Assembly: GCA_947478935.1 (NCBI GenBank)
Contig: CANJXV010000122.1
Location: forward strand, 1 to 7,507
Direction: 5' to 3'
DNA length: 7,507 bases
Origin: Comamonadaceae bacterium
Lineage (GTDB): Bacteria; Pseudomonadota; Gammaproteobacteria; Burkholderiales; Burkholderiaceae_C
This document shows positions 1-6,274 of this stretch, piece after piece. The notes under the pieces are model-generated. The model was given only the letters and a program-made list of their open reading frames with translations. It was not told the DNA's origin and made no database searches. The position numbers and the translations under genes were made by a program. How positions within the stretch are numbered: position 1 is the stretch's first letter; each line of letters opens with the position of its first letter.

Positions 1-37
1 AAAGGCAAGCCAGGGGAATGCAAGCCTGCGCAAGCAC

Positions 38-379
38 TCAGTGAATGCCTACCGGGTTTTGTGCCAGACCGGCGTATTGCTCTAGGGTCTCTTCGACCTC
101 TTCTTGGGTGGGCATATTCACCTGCCATGCGACGATGTGCTGCTGAAACAACTCGGCCCAGGAGCCGTCCAGATACACCTCTTTACCCGAGCGCTTGTCC
201 ACAATCTCAAAGCCGTGGCGGGCCAGCATGGGGACACCTTGGGGATATTGCGCGGTTTTCACATCGCTGAGCGTGGTATTTCCCTGACCCAGGAAGGCAG
301 CGCTGCTGTCACTGTGCGCCTGTGCGTTGGCCAGCATATGGGTCACGGTAAAGCTGTCAGAGTCGTAAAGCGTGTTCAT
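38..379 (-). CDS. DUF3567 family protein
   Basis: This 113-residue soluble protein has no signal peptide or membrane segment. It matches the betaproteobacterial DUF3567 family: it opens with MNTLYDSDSF, has the core HGFEIVDKRSGKEVYLDG at about residues 55-72, and ends with LAQNPVGIH after an acidic TQEEVEETLEQY helix. Many family members are about 90 residues long; the extra length here is a Ser/Ala/Gln-rich stretch at about residues 18-48. The function of the family is unknown to me. The ATG at 379 has no clear Shine-Dalgarno sequence. The gene is 72 bases downstream of the DUF3108 gene with no visible terminator between them, so it may be the last gene of the helicase block or may have its own promoter. 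The family call rests on recalled sequence similarity; no role is claimed. Confidence 0.85.
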   Translation of the reverse strand: MNTLYDSDSFTVTHMLANAQAHSDSSAAFLGQGNTTLSDVKTAQYPQGVPMLARHGFEIVDKRSGKEVYLDGSWAELFQQHIVAWQVNMPTQEEVEETLEQYAGLAQNPVGIH

Positions 380-451
380 AGGAAAGCGCGGTGGCAGTAA
401 AGGTTTGAGGGTAACAGGATTTATTCCCCACGCGCCGGTCAGGGCCCACTT

Positions 452-1675
452 TCAGGGCTTTTGGCTGCGTGTCCAGAGCATATCGATTTCGTCGCCACTG
501 GTTTGCGTCAGTCGAATGCGCACGGGCAAGCCCTCCAGCTCGGCAGCCAGCCACAGTTCTGCGCGCGTGTCATATTCGGCCCGGTGCTCGCGCACTAATT
601 TGTAGGCCGTCCATTCTTTACCCTGGATTTTCAGGCGCTCGGACGGCTCGACTAAAAAATCCCATTCCTCCACACCGCGCGCCCCCACGGTCTGGAACAC
701 CAGTTTGCTGCCGGGCACAAAAGCCTGCCCCTCGGCCGCAAACATGGCCGCCAGTTGCACAAAGATGCTGACCTGGTCTTGCGCAAGGGGCATCAGCGGC
801 ACATCCGGGGTGTTGGCGCTAAAGCTGACTTTGCCCTTGTCGCGCTCAAAATGCGCCGCCACTTCGCTGCGCACTTTTTCGCCAAACCGCAGCGGCTCCA
901 GGCCACGCGGCGTGATCGCGCCTTTGCTGGTCTGCACCTTGGCGCCCAACAAAAAGTGGCTGATTTCCAGGCGCGCGGTGTAGTTACTGCCGTCATGCAG
1001 CCAGGATAAATCGCCCGAAACGAAGTACTTAAAGCCTTTGACGATGCCGGAGACGTCGTATTTCAGACGCACCGAGGGCGGGAATACATAGTTATAGGCC
1101 GGTGGCGGCGTGCCTTTGGCAGTGTTGGCTGGGGTGGAGCTTAAAGACGCATCGGAAGCAAGCGGCGCAGTGGCAGCAGCAGGTGAAGCTGCCGATGCCG
1201 CCGCCATAGCCAAAGGCGGTACTTCCAGCGCAGCGGCGCTGGCCGCCGTAGCGGGCGGCACAGCGGCTTCGTCTGCCTTTGACGGCAGAACCGGCACTGC
1301 TTCGGCTTCAAAGCGCATAGCATTGCCTTGGGGAGGCTCGCCAGGCATACCGGTATTCGCAGCAGGCGGGGCGATGGGCGCAACAGGCTTGGGCGCCTTG
1401 TTCAAGGCCTTGGGCGCTTGCGTCTGCGTCGTGGCCTCGCGGTTATCGATGCGGATACTGCGGGTGCTGAACACGCGCCCGGCATCCTCGCCCGCCATGC
1501 CATCGGGCATGTCGGGCAAGAAGCGCGATACGCCGCGCAAAAAAAGCAGATGCAGCAATAGGACGAACAGCAGCGTTAGCAGCAAACCCCGCCAGGCGCG
1601 AGCCGGCAACTGCGGGCTGTCGCTATAAGTACGGAGCGCGGCGGCTGGGCCGTCCAAGCTGGTTGCGGCTGACAT
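452..1675 (-). CDS. Membrane-anchored DUF3108 domain protein
   Basis: This is a 407-residue protein in three parts. Residues 1-28 form a short cytoplasmic tail ending in Arg residues. Residues 29-47 are one strongly hydrophobic segment (LLLTLLFVLLLHLLFLRG) that should act as an uncleaved anchor. Residues about 86-194 are a Pro/Ala/Ser-rich low-complexity linker, as in TonB-like proteins. The C-terminal domain, about 198-405, has the DUF3108 pattern: YDVSGIVKGFKY near 206-217, then GLEPLRFGEKVRSE and a terminal EGLPVRIRLT segment. The likely topology is a periplasmic domain held on a long tether. DUF3108 resembles lipid- or envelope-linked beta proteins, but its function is not established. 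The ATG is one base after the stop of the upstream 107-residue gene (TGA-G-ATG) and lacks a strong Shine-Dalgarno sequence, which suggests translational coupling. There is no sign of frameshift or transfer. Confidence 0.88.
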   Translation of the reverse strand: MSAATSLDGPAAALRTYSDSPQLPARAWRGLLLTLLFVLLLHLLFLRGVSRFLPDMPDGMAGEDAGRVFSTRSIRIDNREATTQTQAPKALNKAPKPVAPIAPPAANTGMPGEPPQGNAMRFEAEAVPVLPSKADEAAVPPATAASAAALEVPPLAMAAASAASPAAATAPLASDASLSSTPANTAKGTPPPAYNYVFPPSVRLKYDVSGIVKGFKYFVSGDLSWLHDGSNYTARLEISHFLLGAKVQTSKGAITPRGLEPLRFGEKVRSEVAAHFERDKGKVSFSANTPDVPLMPLAQDQVSIFVQLAAMFAAEGQAFVPGSKLVFQTVGARGVEEWDFLVEPSERLKIQGKEWTAYKLVREHRAEYDTRAELWLAAELEGLPVRIRLTQTSGDEIDMLWTRSQKP

Positions 1676-1676
1676 C

Positions 1677-2000
1677 TCAGGGCTCGGTGATCTGCCAGGC
1701 TGGCGCCGGCCATTGCATCAGTTCGGCCAGGCGGCAAACCACCCAACGCGCATGGTCTTCTTCAATCACCGCGTCCGGGCCACACAAACCGTCCAGGCAA
1801 CGCTGCAACACCTGGGCGCTGTCCGCGTCACTGCGCAATTGCAGTTCGGTCGCCGTACCGGTCAGCATCTGCGCCAGGTCTTCGCACAACTCGTAGCGCT
1901 GTGCAATATGCGCCTGCGAGGCCGAGGGCTTGTGCGCGCCGGGTGCTAGGTACAAGGCCAAAAACGTAGGCGGGATAAATAGCTGGTTGCCTTCAGACAT
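1677..2000 (-). CDS. Conserved-looking hypothetical protein, 107 aa
   Basis: I do not recognise a defined domain in this 107-residue acidic protein. It starts MSEGNQLFIPPTFLALYL, then has a probable helical region (IAQRYELCEDLAQMLTGTA, about 32-50) and ends with ARWVVCRLAELMQWP at about 84-98. There is no signal peptide, membrane segment or metal-binding cysteine pattern. Similar small Burkholderiales proteins are, from memory, sometimes labelled 'ATPase with chaperone activity', but there is no Walker motif here and the label should not be trusted. It is very likely real: the reading frame fits exactly between the helicase stop (24 bases upstream) and the DUF3108 start (one base downstream), and AAGGGG about ten bases before the ATG can serve as a ribosome binding site. 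It is probably co-transcribed with both neighbours. Confidence 0.75.
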   Translation of the reverse strand: MSEGNQLFIPPTFLALYLAPGAHKPSASQAHIAQRYELCEDLAQMLTGTATELQLRSDADSAQVLQRCLDGLCGPDAVIEEDHARWVVCRLAELMQWPAPAWQITEP

Positions 2001-2024
2001 GGTGTCCGCCCCTTAGCCGCAATG

Positions 2025-3302
2025 TCACACCACCAAGGCCAACACAGCTGAGGAGGCGCGCAGCTTGTCTTTTTTGCTCGGGCGCTTACCCTTGATACCG
2101 CCATGCGGGTCTAAGGTGCCGGGCTTGCCTGGCACTGGTGCTTTGAGCGCAGGTGCACTTGCTTCAAACCCGGGCTCGGTTTCCAGGCTGACCGATAAGG
2201 ACTGTCGTTTAACAATCAGCTGCCAATGCGGCTGCGTGTCCGGGCAGACAAAGCTGATCGCCAGCCCGCTTTCCCCGGCGCGCCCGGTGCGGCCGATGCG
2301 ATGGGTGTAGTCCTGGGCCGAGCGAGGCAAATCATAGTTCACTACCACCGGCAGCTGCAGCACATCGATGCCGCGCGCTGCCAAATCAGTAGCCACCACC
2401 ACGCGGATTCTTGCAGCCTTGAAGTCCTCCAGCACCTGTCTGCGTTTGCCCTGGCTCAGGTGGCCATGCAGGGGTTCGGCACGCAGCCCAGCCTTGCGTA
2501 ATTTGTCAGCCACGATTTCTGCCGCGTACTGCGTAGCCACGAAAACCAGCACCCGGTTCCACTGCGCGCCAGACATCAAATGGCGCAGTAATCGCGTGCG
2601 CTTGTCACTGTCCACCGCAAAGGCGCGCTGAGCGATATCGGCCTGCTCTGCAACCGCGTGGCGCAAATCCACACGCACCGGCTGCTGCAACAAAGCCATG
2701 GCCCAGCCGGTGACGGCGGGCGCAAAGGTGGCTGACAAAAACAGGCGCTGGCATGGCAGAGGAATGTGTCCCAGAATAGCCTGCACCTGGTCGGCAAAGC
2801 CTTGGTCAAGCATGCGGTCGGCTTCGTCCAGCACCAGGGTGCGAACACTGGATAAGGGCAGCGCGTTATGGGCCATGACGTCCAGCAGCCGGCCCGGCGT
2901 GGCCACCACGATGTCGGCGCCCCCGCGCAAGCCGCGTAACTGGGGCTGTATGGACACGCCGCCAAAAATAACACTCACTTTGACGCCATAAGGCAAGCGC
3001 TGGGCCAGGCTCTTGAATACTTCACCGACCTGCACGGCCAGTTCTCGTGTGGGCACCAGTACCAAGGTGGCGGCCAGTTTGGCGCCTTTGGCGTTCAGCT
3101 GCGCTCCCTGCGTTGTCGCATCGAGCAGGGGCAATACATAGGCCAGGGTTTTGCCCGAGCCAGTGGGTGCACAGACAAATACGTCCAGTCCCTGCAATAT
3201 GGGCGCGATGCTGCGCGATTGGACCTCGGTCGCGCTGCGCAAACCAGCAGCGCGGGCAGCGGCCTGCAAGGCCGGAGAAAGTGCGGAGAAGTTGGAGTCC
3301 AT
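2025..3302 (-). CDS. DEAD-box ATP-dependent RNA helicase
   Basis: This is a cytoplasmic RNA-unwinding enzyme of 425 residues with the full superfamily 2 motif set, numbered from the ATG at 3302. The motifs are: a Q-motif region with F5 and Q28 (ATEVQ instead of the usual PTxIQ); motif I APTGSGKT (45-52); Ia PTRELA (84-89); TPGRLLD (135-141); motif II DEAD (159-162); motif III SAT (190-192); motif V ATDLAARGID (304-313); and motif VI HRIGRTGRAG (334-343). The tail is short and basic (GGIKGKRPSKKDKLRAS, 401-417) and probably binds RNA. It resembles the RhlE/SrmB-type helicases used in ribosome assembly and RNA decay, but I cannot assign a specific orthologue. An in-frame ATG at 3341 would add 13 residues, but the terminator at 3312-3338 lies inside that extension, so 3302 is preferred. 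Neither start has a good Shine-Dalgarno sequence. Confidence 0.95.
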   Translation of the reverse strand: MDSNFSALSPALQAAARAAGLRSATEVQSRSIAPILQGLDVFVCAPTGSGKTLAYVLPLLDATTQGAQLNAKGAKLAATLVLVPTRELAVQVGEVFKSLAQRLPYGVKVSVIFGGVSIQPQLRGLRGGADIVVATPGRLLDVMAHNALPLSSVRTLVLDEADRMLDQGFADQVQAILGHIPLPCQRLFLSATFAPAVTGWAMALLQQPVRVDLRHAVAEQADIAQRAFAVDSDKRTRLLRHLMSGAQWNRVLVFVATQYAAEIVADKLRKAGLRAEPLHGHLSQGKRRQVLEDFKAARIRVVVATDLAARGIDVLQLPVVVNYDLPRSAQDYTHRIGRTGRAGESGLAISFVCPDTQPHWQLIVKRQSLSVSLETEPGFEASAPALKAPVPGKPGTLDPHGGIKGKRPSKKDKLRASSAVLALVV

Positions 3303-3311
3303 GGCGAGTCT

Positions 3312-3338
3312 AAAAAAGCGGGCGCCAAGTAGGCCCGC
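3312..3338 (-). terminator. Intrinsic terminator (or attenuator) before the helicase gene
   Basis: Read on the minus strand, GCGGGC (3338-3333) and GCCCGC (3323-3318) form a perfect 6-bp GC stem around a 9-base loop, followed at once by six Ts (3317-3312). This is a classical Rho-independent terminator. It lies 71 bases after the iron-sulfur protein stop codon and would end that transcript. Only nine bases separate the T-run from the helicase ATG at 3302, so a helicase promoter cannot fit between them. Helicase mRNA must therefore read through this hairpin or begin upstream of it, which makes an attenuator role possible. Confidence 0.8.
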
Positions 3339-3362
3339 CATGGCACGATTGTGCGTCCAGAG

Positions 3363-3389
3363 CCGGCGCAGCGGGCATGCCCGGGCCGG
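3363..3389. repeat. GC-rich inverted repeat between iron-sulfur protein and helicase genes
   Basis: A 12-base perfect palindrome (CGGGCATGCCCG, 3372-3383) is flanked by CCGG at 3363-3366 and CCGG at 3386-3389, so a larger imperfect hairpin can form. No T-run follows it on the minus strand. It could stabilise the 3' end of the upstream message, bind a protein, or be part of a switch with the terminator downstream. In GC-rich DNA some of this may be chance. Confidence 0.5.
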
Positions 3390-3408
3390 TCTGGGTCAAA
3401 AAACCGGA

Positions 3409-3714
3409 TTAGGCTTTCTTGGCGTAAGCGCTGCACCAAGCGGCGGCTGCGACTTGTTTGCCCGCAAACAAGGGGCAACCACCGGCTGCATCACCGGCTT
3501 TACCTTGGAATAATGCGCAGCTGCCGCATTGCTGACCTGCGGCGTATTTTGGGAATTTGGTTTTGTCCACTTTGGTGGCGTCCGCCTTGTAACCCAAGCT
3601 AGCGGCATTGGCATCGGCCTCGGCCACCATGGGTGCAGCAGCAAATACCGCACCTGACACCAGCGCACCAGCGCCTACACCCAACTGCACCACGAATTCA
3701 CGACGATTTGACAT
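3409..3714 (-). CDS. High-potential iron-sulfur protein (HiPIP), Tat-exported
   Basis: This is a 101-residue precursor of a small periplasmic electron carrier with one [4Fe-4S] cluster. The N-terminus has a twin-arginine signal: SNRREFVVQL at 2-11, a hydrophobic stretch to about residue 25, then an AxA-type cleavage region. This fits folding and cluster insertion before export. Four cysteines, C63, C66, C80 and C94, give C-x2-C-x13-C-x13-C, the HiPIP ligand pattern. Y42, in the LGYKADATKVD segment, matches the conserved HiPIP tyrosine. In the family such proteins shuttle electrons to photosynthetic reaction centres or terminal oxidases; which partner is used here cannot be told. The ATG at 3714 is chosen because it puts RR at the expected place and has GGGAA six bases upstream; a longer reading from GTG at 3750 would only add an implausible hydrophobic leader. 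Confidence 0.93.
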   Translation of the reverse strand: MSNRREFVVQLGVGAGALVSGAVFAAAPMVAEADANAASLGYKADATKVDKTKFPKYAAGQQCGSCALFQGKAGDAAGGCPLFAGKQVAAAAWCSAYAKKA

Positions 3715-3857
3715 GTAAAGTTCCCAAAAAAATAGAAAGAGCCAACGCACTGTGCGCGGCCCCCGATTGTCTTACCAAAACGCTAAGCCCTTTTTGAGGC
3801 AGAACATTTCCGGCAAAACTACTCAGCTAAACGCGGCAGACCCGCAGCAGGTGCACA
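3715..3857. other. Intergenic region between pgk and the HiPIP gene
   Basis: These 143 bases should hold the end of the pgk transcript and a promoter for the HiPIP gene. Just after the pgk stop, a weak GCGG/CCGC hairpin can form, but no T-run follows. A run of seven Ts (minus strand, 3732-3726) precedes the GGGAA ribosome binding site of the HiPIP gene. I could not find a convincing -35/-10 pair, so the HiPIP gene may be read from pgk or from a non-sigma70 promoter. Confidence 0.4.
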
Positions 3858-5051
3858 TCAGGCCGCAGCCCGGCGGGCCAGGATTTCAAAAGCCGGCAGG
3901 ATTTTGCCCTCGAGCACTTCCAAAAATGCGCCGCCACCCGTGGAAATATAGCCCACTTGCGACTCGATACCGTACTTGGCGATCGCGGCCAGCGTGTCGC
4001 CCCCACCGGCAATGCTAAAAGCGCTGGAGGCGGCAATCGCCTGCGCAATAGTTTTGGTGCCTTGCTCAAAAGCGGCAAATTCAAACACGCCGACCGGGCC
4101 GTTCCAGACAATCGTGCCTGCGCGCATCAACTGATCGGCCAGTAACTGCGCGGTTTGCGGCCCGATGTCCAGAATCAAGTCGTCATCCTCCACCTCACTG
4201 GCGGCTTTGATGGTGGCAGGTGCAGCCGCAGCAAAAGTTTTGGCGGTCACCACGTCGGTAGGAATCGGCACCGCCGCGCCGCGCGCACGCATGGCTTCAA
4301 TCACGGCGCGCGCCTGGTCCAGTAAATCGGGCTCGGCCAGGCTTTTGCCGATTTTCAAACCGGCTGCCAACATAAAGGTGTTGGCAATACCGCCGCCGAC
4401 AATCAGCTGGTCTACATTGGCCGCCAGGCTTTTGAGAATAGTGAGCTTGGTAGAGACTTTGGAGCCGGCCACGATAGCTACCAGCGGCCTGCGCGGGGCC
4501 AGCAAGGCCTTGGTAATAGCATCCATTTCAGCAGCCAGCAAAGGCCCGGCACAAGCCATGGTGGCAAACTGGGCGATACCGTAAGTGCTGGCCTCGGCAC
4601 GGTGGGCGGTGCCAAAGGCGTCGTGCACAAAAATGTCGCACAGCTGCGCCATCTTGCGCGCCAGCGCTTCGTCATTTTTCTTTTCACCCACGTTCACGCG
4701 GCAGTTTTCAAGAAGCACGACTTCACCGCGACGCACGGCCACGCCGTTCACCCAGTCGCGCAGCAAGGGCACGGGGCGGCCCATCAGTTCGGACAGGCGC
4801 TGCGCCACCGGTGCGAGCGAGTCTTCGGGACGCCATTGGCCTTCGGTAGGTCGGCCCAGATGCGAGGTCAACATGACCGCGGCGCCAGCGTCCAAAGCCA
4901 TGCGAATGCAGGGAATGCTAGCGCGTATGCGGGTGTCTTCGGTGATGGCGCCGCTGGCATCCTGCGGCACGTTCAGGTCTGCGCGGATGAATACGCGCAT
5001 CCCGGCGACCTTGCCCTGGATGCATAAATCTTGAAAACGGATAAGGTTCAT
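3858..5051 (-). CDS. pgk: Phosphoglycerate kinase
   Basis: This cytoplasmic enzyme transfers phosphate between 1,3-bisphosphoglycerate and ADP, giving 3-phosphoglycerate and ATP in glycolysis, and works in reverse in gluconeogenesis or carbon fixation. At 397 residues from the ATG at 5051, it has normal family length. Substrate-side motifs are RADLNVP (23-29), SHLGRP (63-68), ENCRVN with R118 (115-120) and R151 in the HDAFGTAHRAEAS segment. Hinge and nucleotide-side motifs are GSKVSTKL (196-203), WNGPVGVFE (316-324), GGGDT (349-353) and STGGGAFLE (370-378). ENCRVN, instead of ENVRF found in many bacteria, is typical of beta-proteobacterial enzymes as I recall them. An in-frame ATG at 5090 would add 13 residues, but the predicted transcription start falls on it, so 5051 is preferred. 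No other glycolytic gene is adjacent. Confidence 0.97.
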   Translation of the reverse strand: MNLIRFQDLCIQGKVAGMRVFIRADLNVPQDASGAITEDTRIRASIPCIRMALDAGAAVMLTSHLGRPTEGQWRPEDSLAPVAQRLSELMGRPVPLLRDWVNGVAVRRGEVVLLENCRVNVGEKKNDEALARKMAQLCDIFVHDAFGTAHRAEASTYGIAQFATMACAGPLLAAEMDAITKALLAPRRPLVAIVAGSKVSTKLTILKSLAANVDQLIVGGGIANTFMLAAGLKIGKSLAEPDLLDQARAVIEAMRARGAAVPIPTDVVTAKTFAAAAPATIKAASEVEDDDLILDIGPQTAQLLADQLMRAGTIVWNGPVGVFEFAAFEQGTKTIAQAIAASSAFSIAGGGDTLAAIAKYGIESQVGYISTGGGAFLEVLEGKILPAFEILARRAAA

Positions 5052-5093
5052 GGCCTGCTCAATATCGGGGTTAAAAATAGGGTGTGCCATTGG

Positions 5094-5122
5094 ATTCTAG
5101 GTAGCGAGCACAGCCTGCGCAA
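5094..5122 (-). promoter_or_regulatory. Predicted sigma70 promoter of pgk
   Basis: On the minus strand TTGCGC (5122-5117) and TAGAAT (5099-5094) are separated by exactly 17 bases. The -10 box matches the consensus at five of six positions and the -35 box at four of six. Transcription would start near 5087, giving pgk a leader of about 35 bases before the ATG at 5051. This is a prediction from sequence only. Confidence 0.65.
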
Positions 5123-5156
5123 TGCCTACTTTCATCCCTACACTGTGCAAGCCACC

Positions 5157-5540
5157 TTACCAATGCAAACCCGGATGCAAAGGAATGTAAACCGACATGC
5201 CCGCCACAATCGTGCCCAGCACCGCTTGCCCGCTGCCGCGCCGCCAGAAAAAGTAGGCCGCACCGGCCAGGGCGCCGTAAATGCGCGCATCGGCCAGGGA
5301 GTGGATAAACACGCCTTGGGTCATCACAATTTCCGGCAAGACCACAGCGGCCAGCGCCGCAATCGGCGCATATTGCATGCCGCGCTGCGCCCAGGAGGGC
5401 AGGGTCCAGGGTGTATCGGAAATAAAGAAAAAAGAGCGCGTGACCACCGTGATGCAGGCCATCAACACAATCGACAAAAACGTCCAGGGATCTCCATCGT
5501 TCAAACCCCAGGCGCTCAGGTAAGCCATCAGCGATTCCAT
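5157..5540 (-). CDS. azlD: AzlD family branched-chain amino acid exporter subunit
   Basis: This is the small subunit (127 residues) of an AzlCD-type inner-membrane exporter. Family features are an early hydrophobic helix (about 20-40) containing TVVTRSFFF, then AQRGMQYAPIAALAAVVLPE (51-70), the most conserved part of AzlD, and two more hydrophobic segments to the C-terminus, giving about four membrane spans. AzlCD and the related BrnFE and YgaZH systems export branched-chain amino acids, and BrnFE also exports methionine. The start at 5540 is chosen because GGAGGA lies six bases upstream; an open frame reaching back to 5825 is only the shadow of azlC. The ATG is two bases after the azlC stop, so translation is probably coupled. 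The substrate here is not proven. Confidence 0.9.
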   Translation of the reverse strand: MESLMAYLSAWGLNDGDPWTFLSIVLMACITVVTRSFFFISDTPWTLPSWAQRGMQYAPIAALAAVVLPEIVMTQGVFIHSLADARIYGALAGAAYFFWRRGSGQAVLGTIVAGMSVYIPLHPGLHW

Positions 5541-5542
5541 AG

Positions 5543-6274
5543 CTATTCCTCCACGGTGGCCGGCGCCATCGTGGACTCCAGCAGCATGCACAGCAGGACC
5601 GACAGCACAATCGCCAACAAAATGTTGAGCTTGAGCGGCAATGCATAGGCCATGATGGCCACTACCGCACCGATGCCTGCGGAAAAAGCGCGCATACGGC
5701 TGGTGGCCAAGGAGCACAAAATACCGGTCAGGGCCAGCACGCCGGCAAAGCCCAGGCCCCAGGCTGCAGGGATGTAGTTGGCCAGCACCACGCCCAGGAC
5801 GCTGCATCCCGTCCAACTCAGCCAATTGACCGTGGCGTTGCCTGCCAGATAGGCCATTTGGTCCGCGCGCTCGGCCTCGGTCGTAGCCGGTACCGGGTAG
5901 CGCTTGATAAACAAGAAATAGGTGAGGTCGGCCACAAAATACCCCACTACTAAGCGCTGCCTGCGCGGCAAATGCATCAAGTAGCTGCGCAACTGCGCGC
6001 TAAAACCCACAACACGCAGGTTGACGCAAAAAGCGGTCGCCAGAATCACCCACACGGGTGCCCCTGCCCCTATTAGTGGAATGGCGGCCAATTGGGAACT
6101 GCCAGCAAAAACCAAAAGTGCCATGGCCAGTACGTCGGGCGTGCGCATACCGGAAGTGGCCATGGCGACCCCGGTCATCAAGCCCCAGGCGGCAATGCCT
6201 GGCGCGACCGTGAGCATTTCCATAAAACCTTGGCGGTAAGCCGGGTTTTGCCGTTGACTTCGGGAGAAAAACAT
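5543..6274 (-). CDS. azlC: AzlC family branched-chain amino acid exporter subunit
   Basis: This is the large, polytopic subunit of the AzlCD exporter, 243 residues. Family marks are the N-terminal QGFMEMLTVAPGIAAWGLMTG (15-35), VFAGSSQLAAIPLI (about 55-68) and VNLRVVGFSAQL (about 84-95), followed by several hydrophobic helices. The start is placed at the ATG at 6274, whose A is also the last base of the fmt stop codon (TGATG). A TTG codon just before it (6277) is a possible but less likely start. No Shine-Dalgarno sequence is visible, so translation probably depends on ribosomes finishing fmt. It forms a pair with azlD directly downstream. It should move an amino acid out of the cell, probably branched-chain residues or methionine; this comes from the family and is not shown by the sequence. 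Confidence 0.92.
   Translation of the reverse strand: MFFSRSQRQNPAYRQGFMEMLTVAPGIAAWGLMTGVAMATSGMRTPDVLAMALLVFAGSSQLAAIPLIGAGAPVWVILATAFCVNLRVVGFSAQLRSYLMHLPRRQRLVVGYFVADLTYFLFIKRYPVPATTEAERADQMAYLAGNATVNWLSWTGCSVLGVVLANYIPAAWGLGFAGVLALTGILCSLATSRMRAFSAGIGAVVAIMAYALPLKLNILLAIVLSVLLCMLLESTMAPATVEE
5546..5552 (-). promoter_or_regulatory. Strong ribosome binding site of azlD inside the end of azlC
   Basis: The minus strand reads GGAGGAA over the last Glu codons of azlC, with six bases between GGAGGA and the azlD ATG at 5540. It fixes the azlD start, since the open reading frame itself extends much further upstream. Confidence 0.85.

Noticed and set aside
5..35. Three copies of GCAAGC at 5-10, 20-25 and 30-35, downstream of the DUF3567 gene.
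   Set aside because: The copies are direct and short and have irregular spacing; there is no T-run for a terminator, and the window edge prevents judging a larger repeat.
1110..1628. Plus-strand reading frame of 172 codons rich in Ala/Gly.
   Set aside because: It is the complement of the Pro/Ala-rich linker and anchor of the DUF3108 gene; low-complexity GC-rich DNA readily stays open in antisense frames.
3391..3408. TTGACC just after the HiPIP stop, a good -35 box for a helicase promoter.
   Set aside because: The sequence 16-18 bases downstream is pure GC with no -10-like hexamer.
3715..3750. A GTG start at 3750 for the HiPIP gene.
   Set aside because: The added residues (MRWLFLFFWELY) would push the twin-arginine motif inward, and the ATG at 3714 has GGGAA at good spacing.
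4585..5034. Two overlapping plus-strand frames of 141-149 codons opposite pgk.
   Set aside because: Both lie entirely antisense to pgk and look like no known protein.
5031..5648. Open reading frame of 205 codons on the plus strand across pgk, the intergenic region, azlD and azlC.
   Set aside because: It is antisense to two strongly recognised genes, its product is Arg/His/Gln-rich with no domain, and it has no supporting ribosome site; it is a codon-bias shadow.
5541..5825. The upstream extension of the azlD reading frame to 5825.
   Set aside because: The extra 95 residues are out of frame within azlC and resemble nothing; the strong GGAGGA before 5540 marks the real start.
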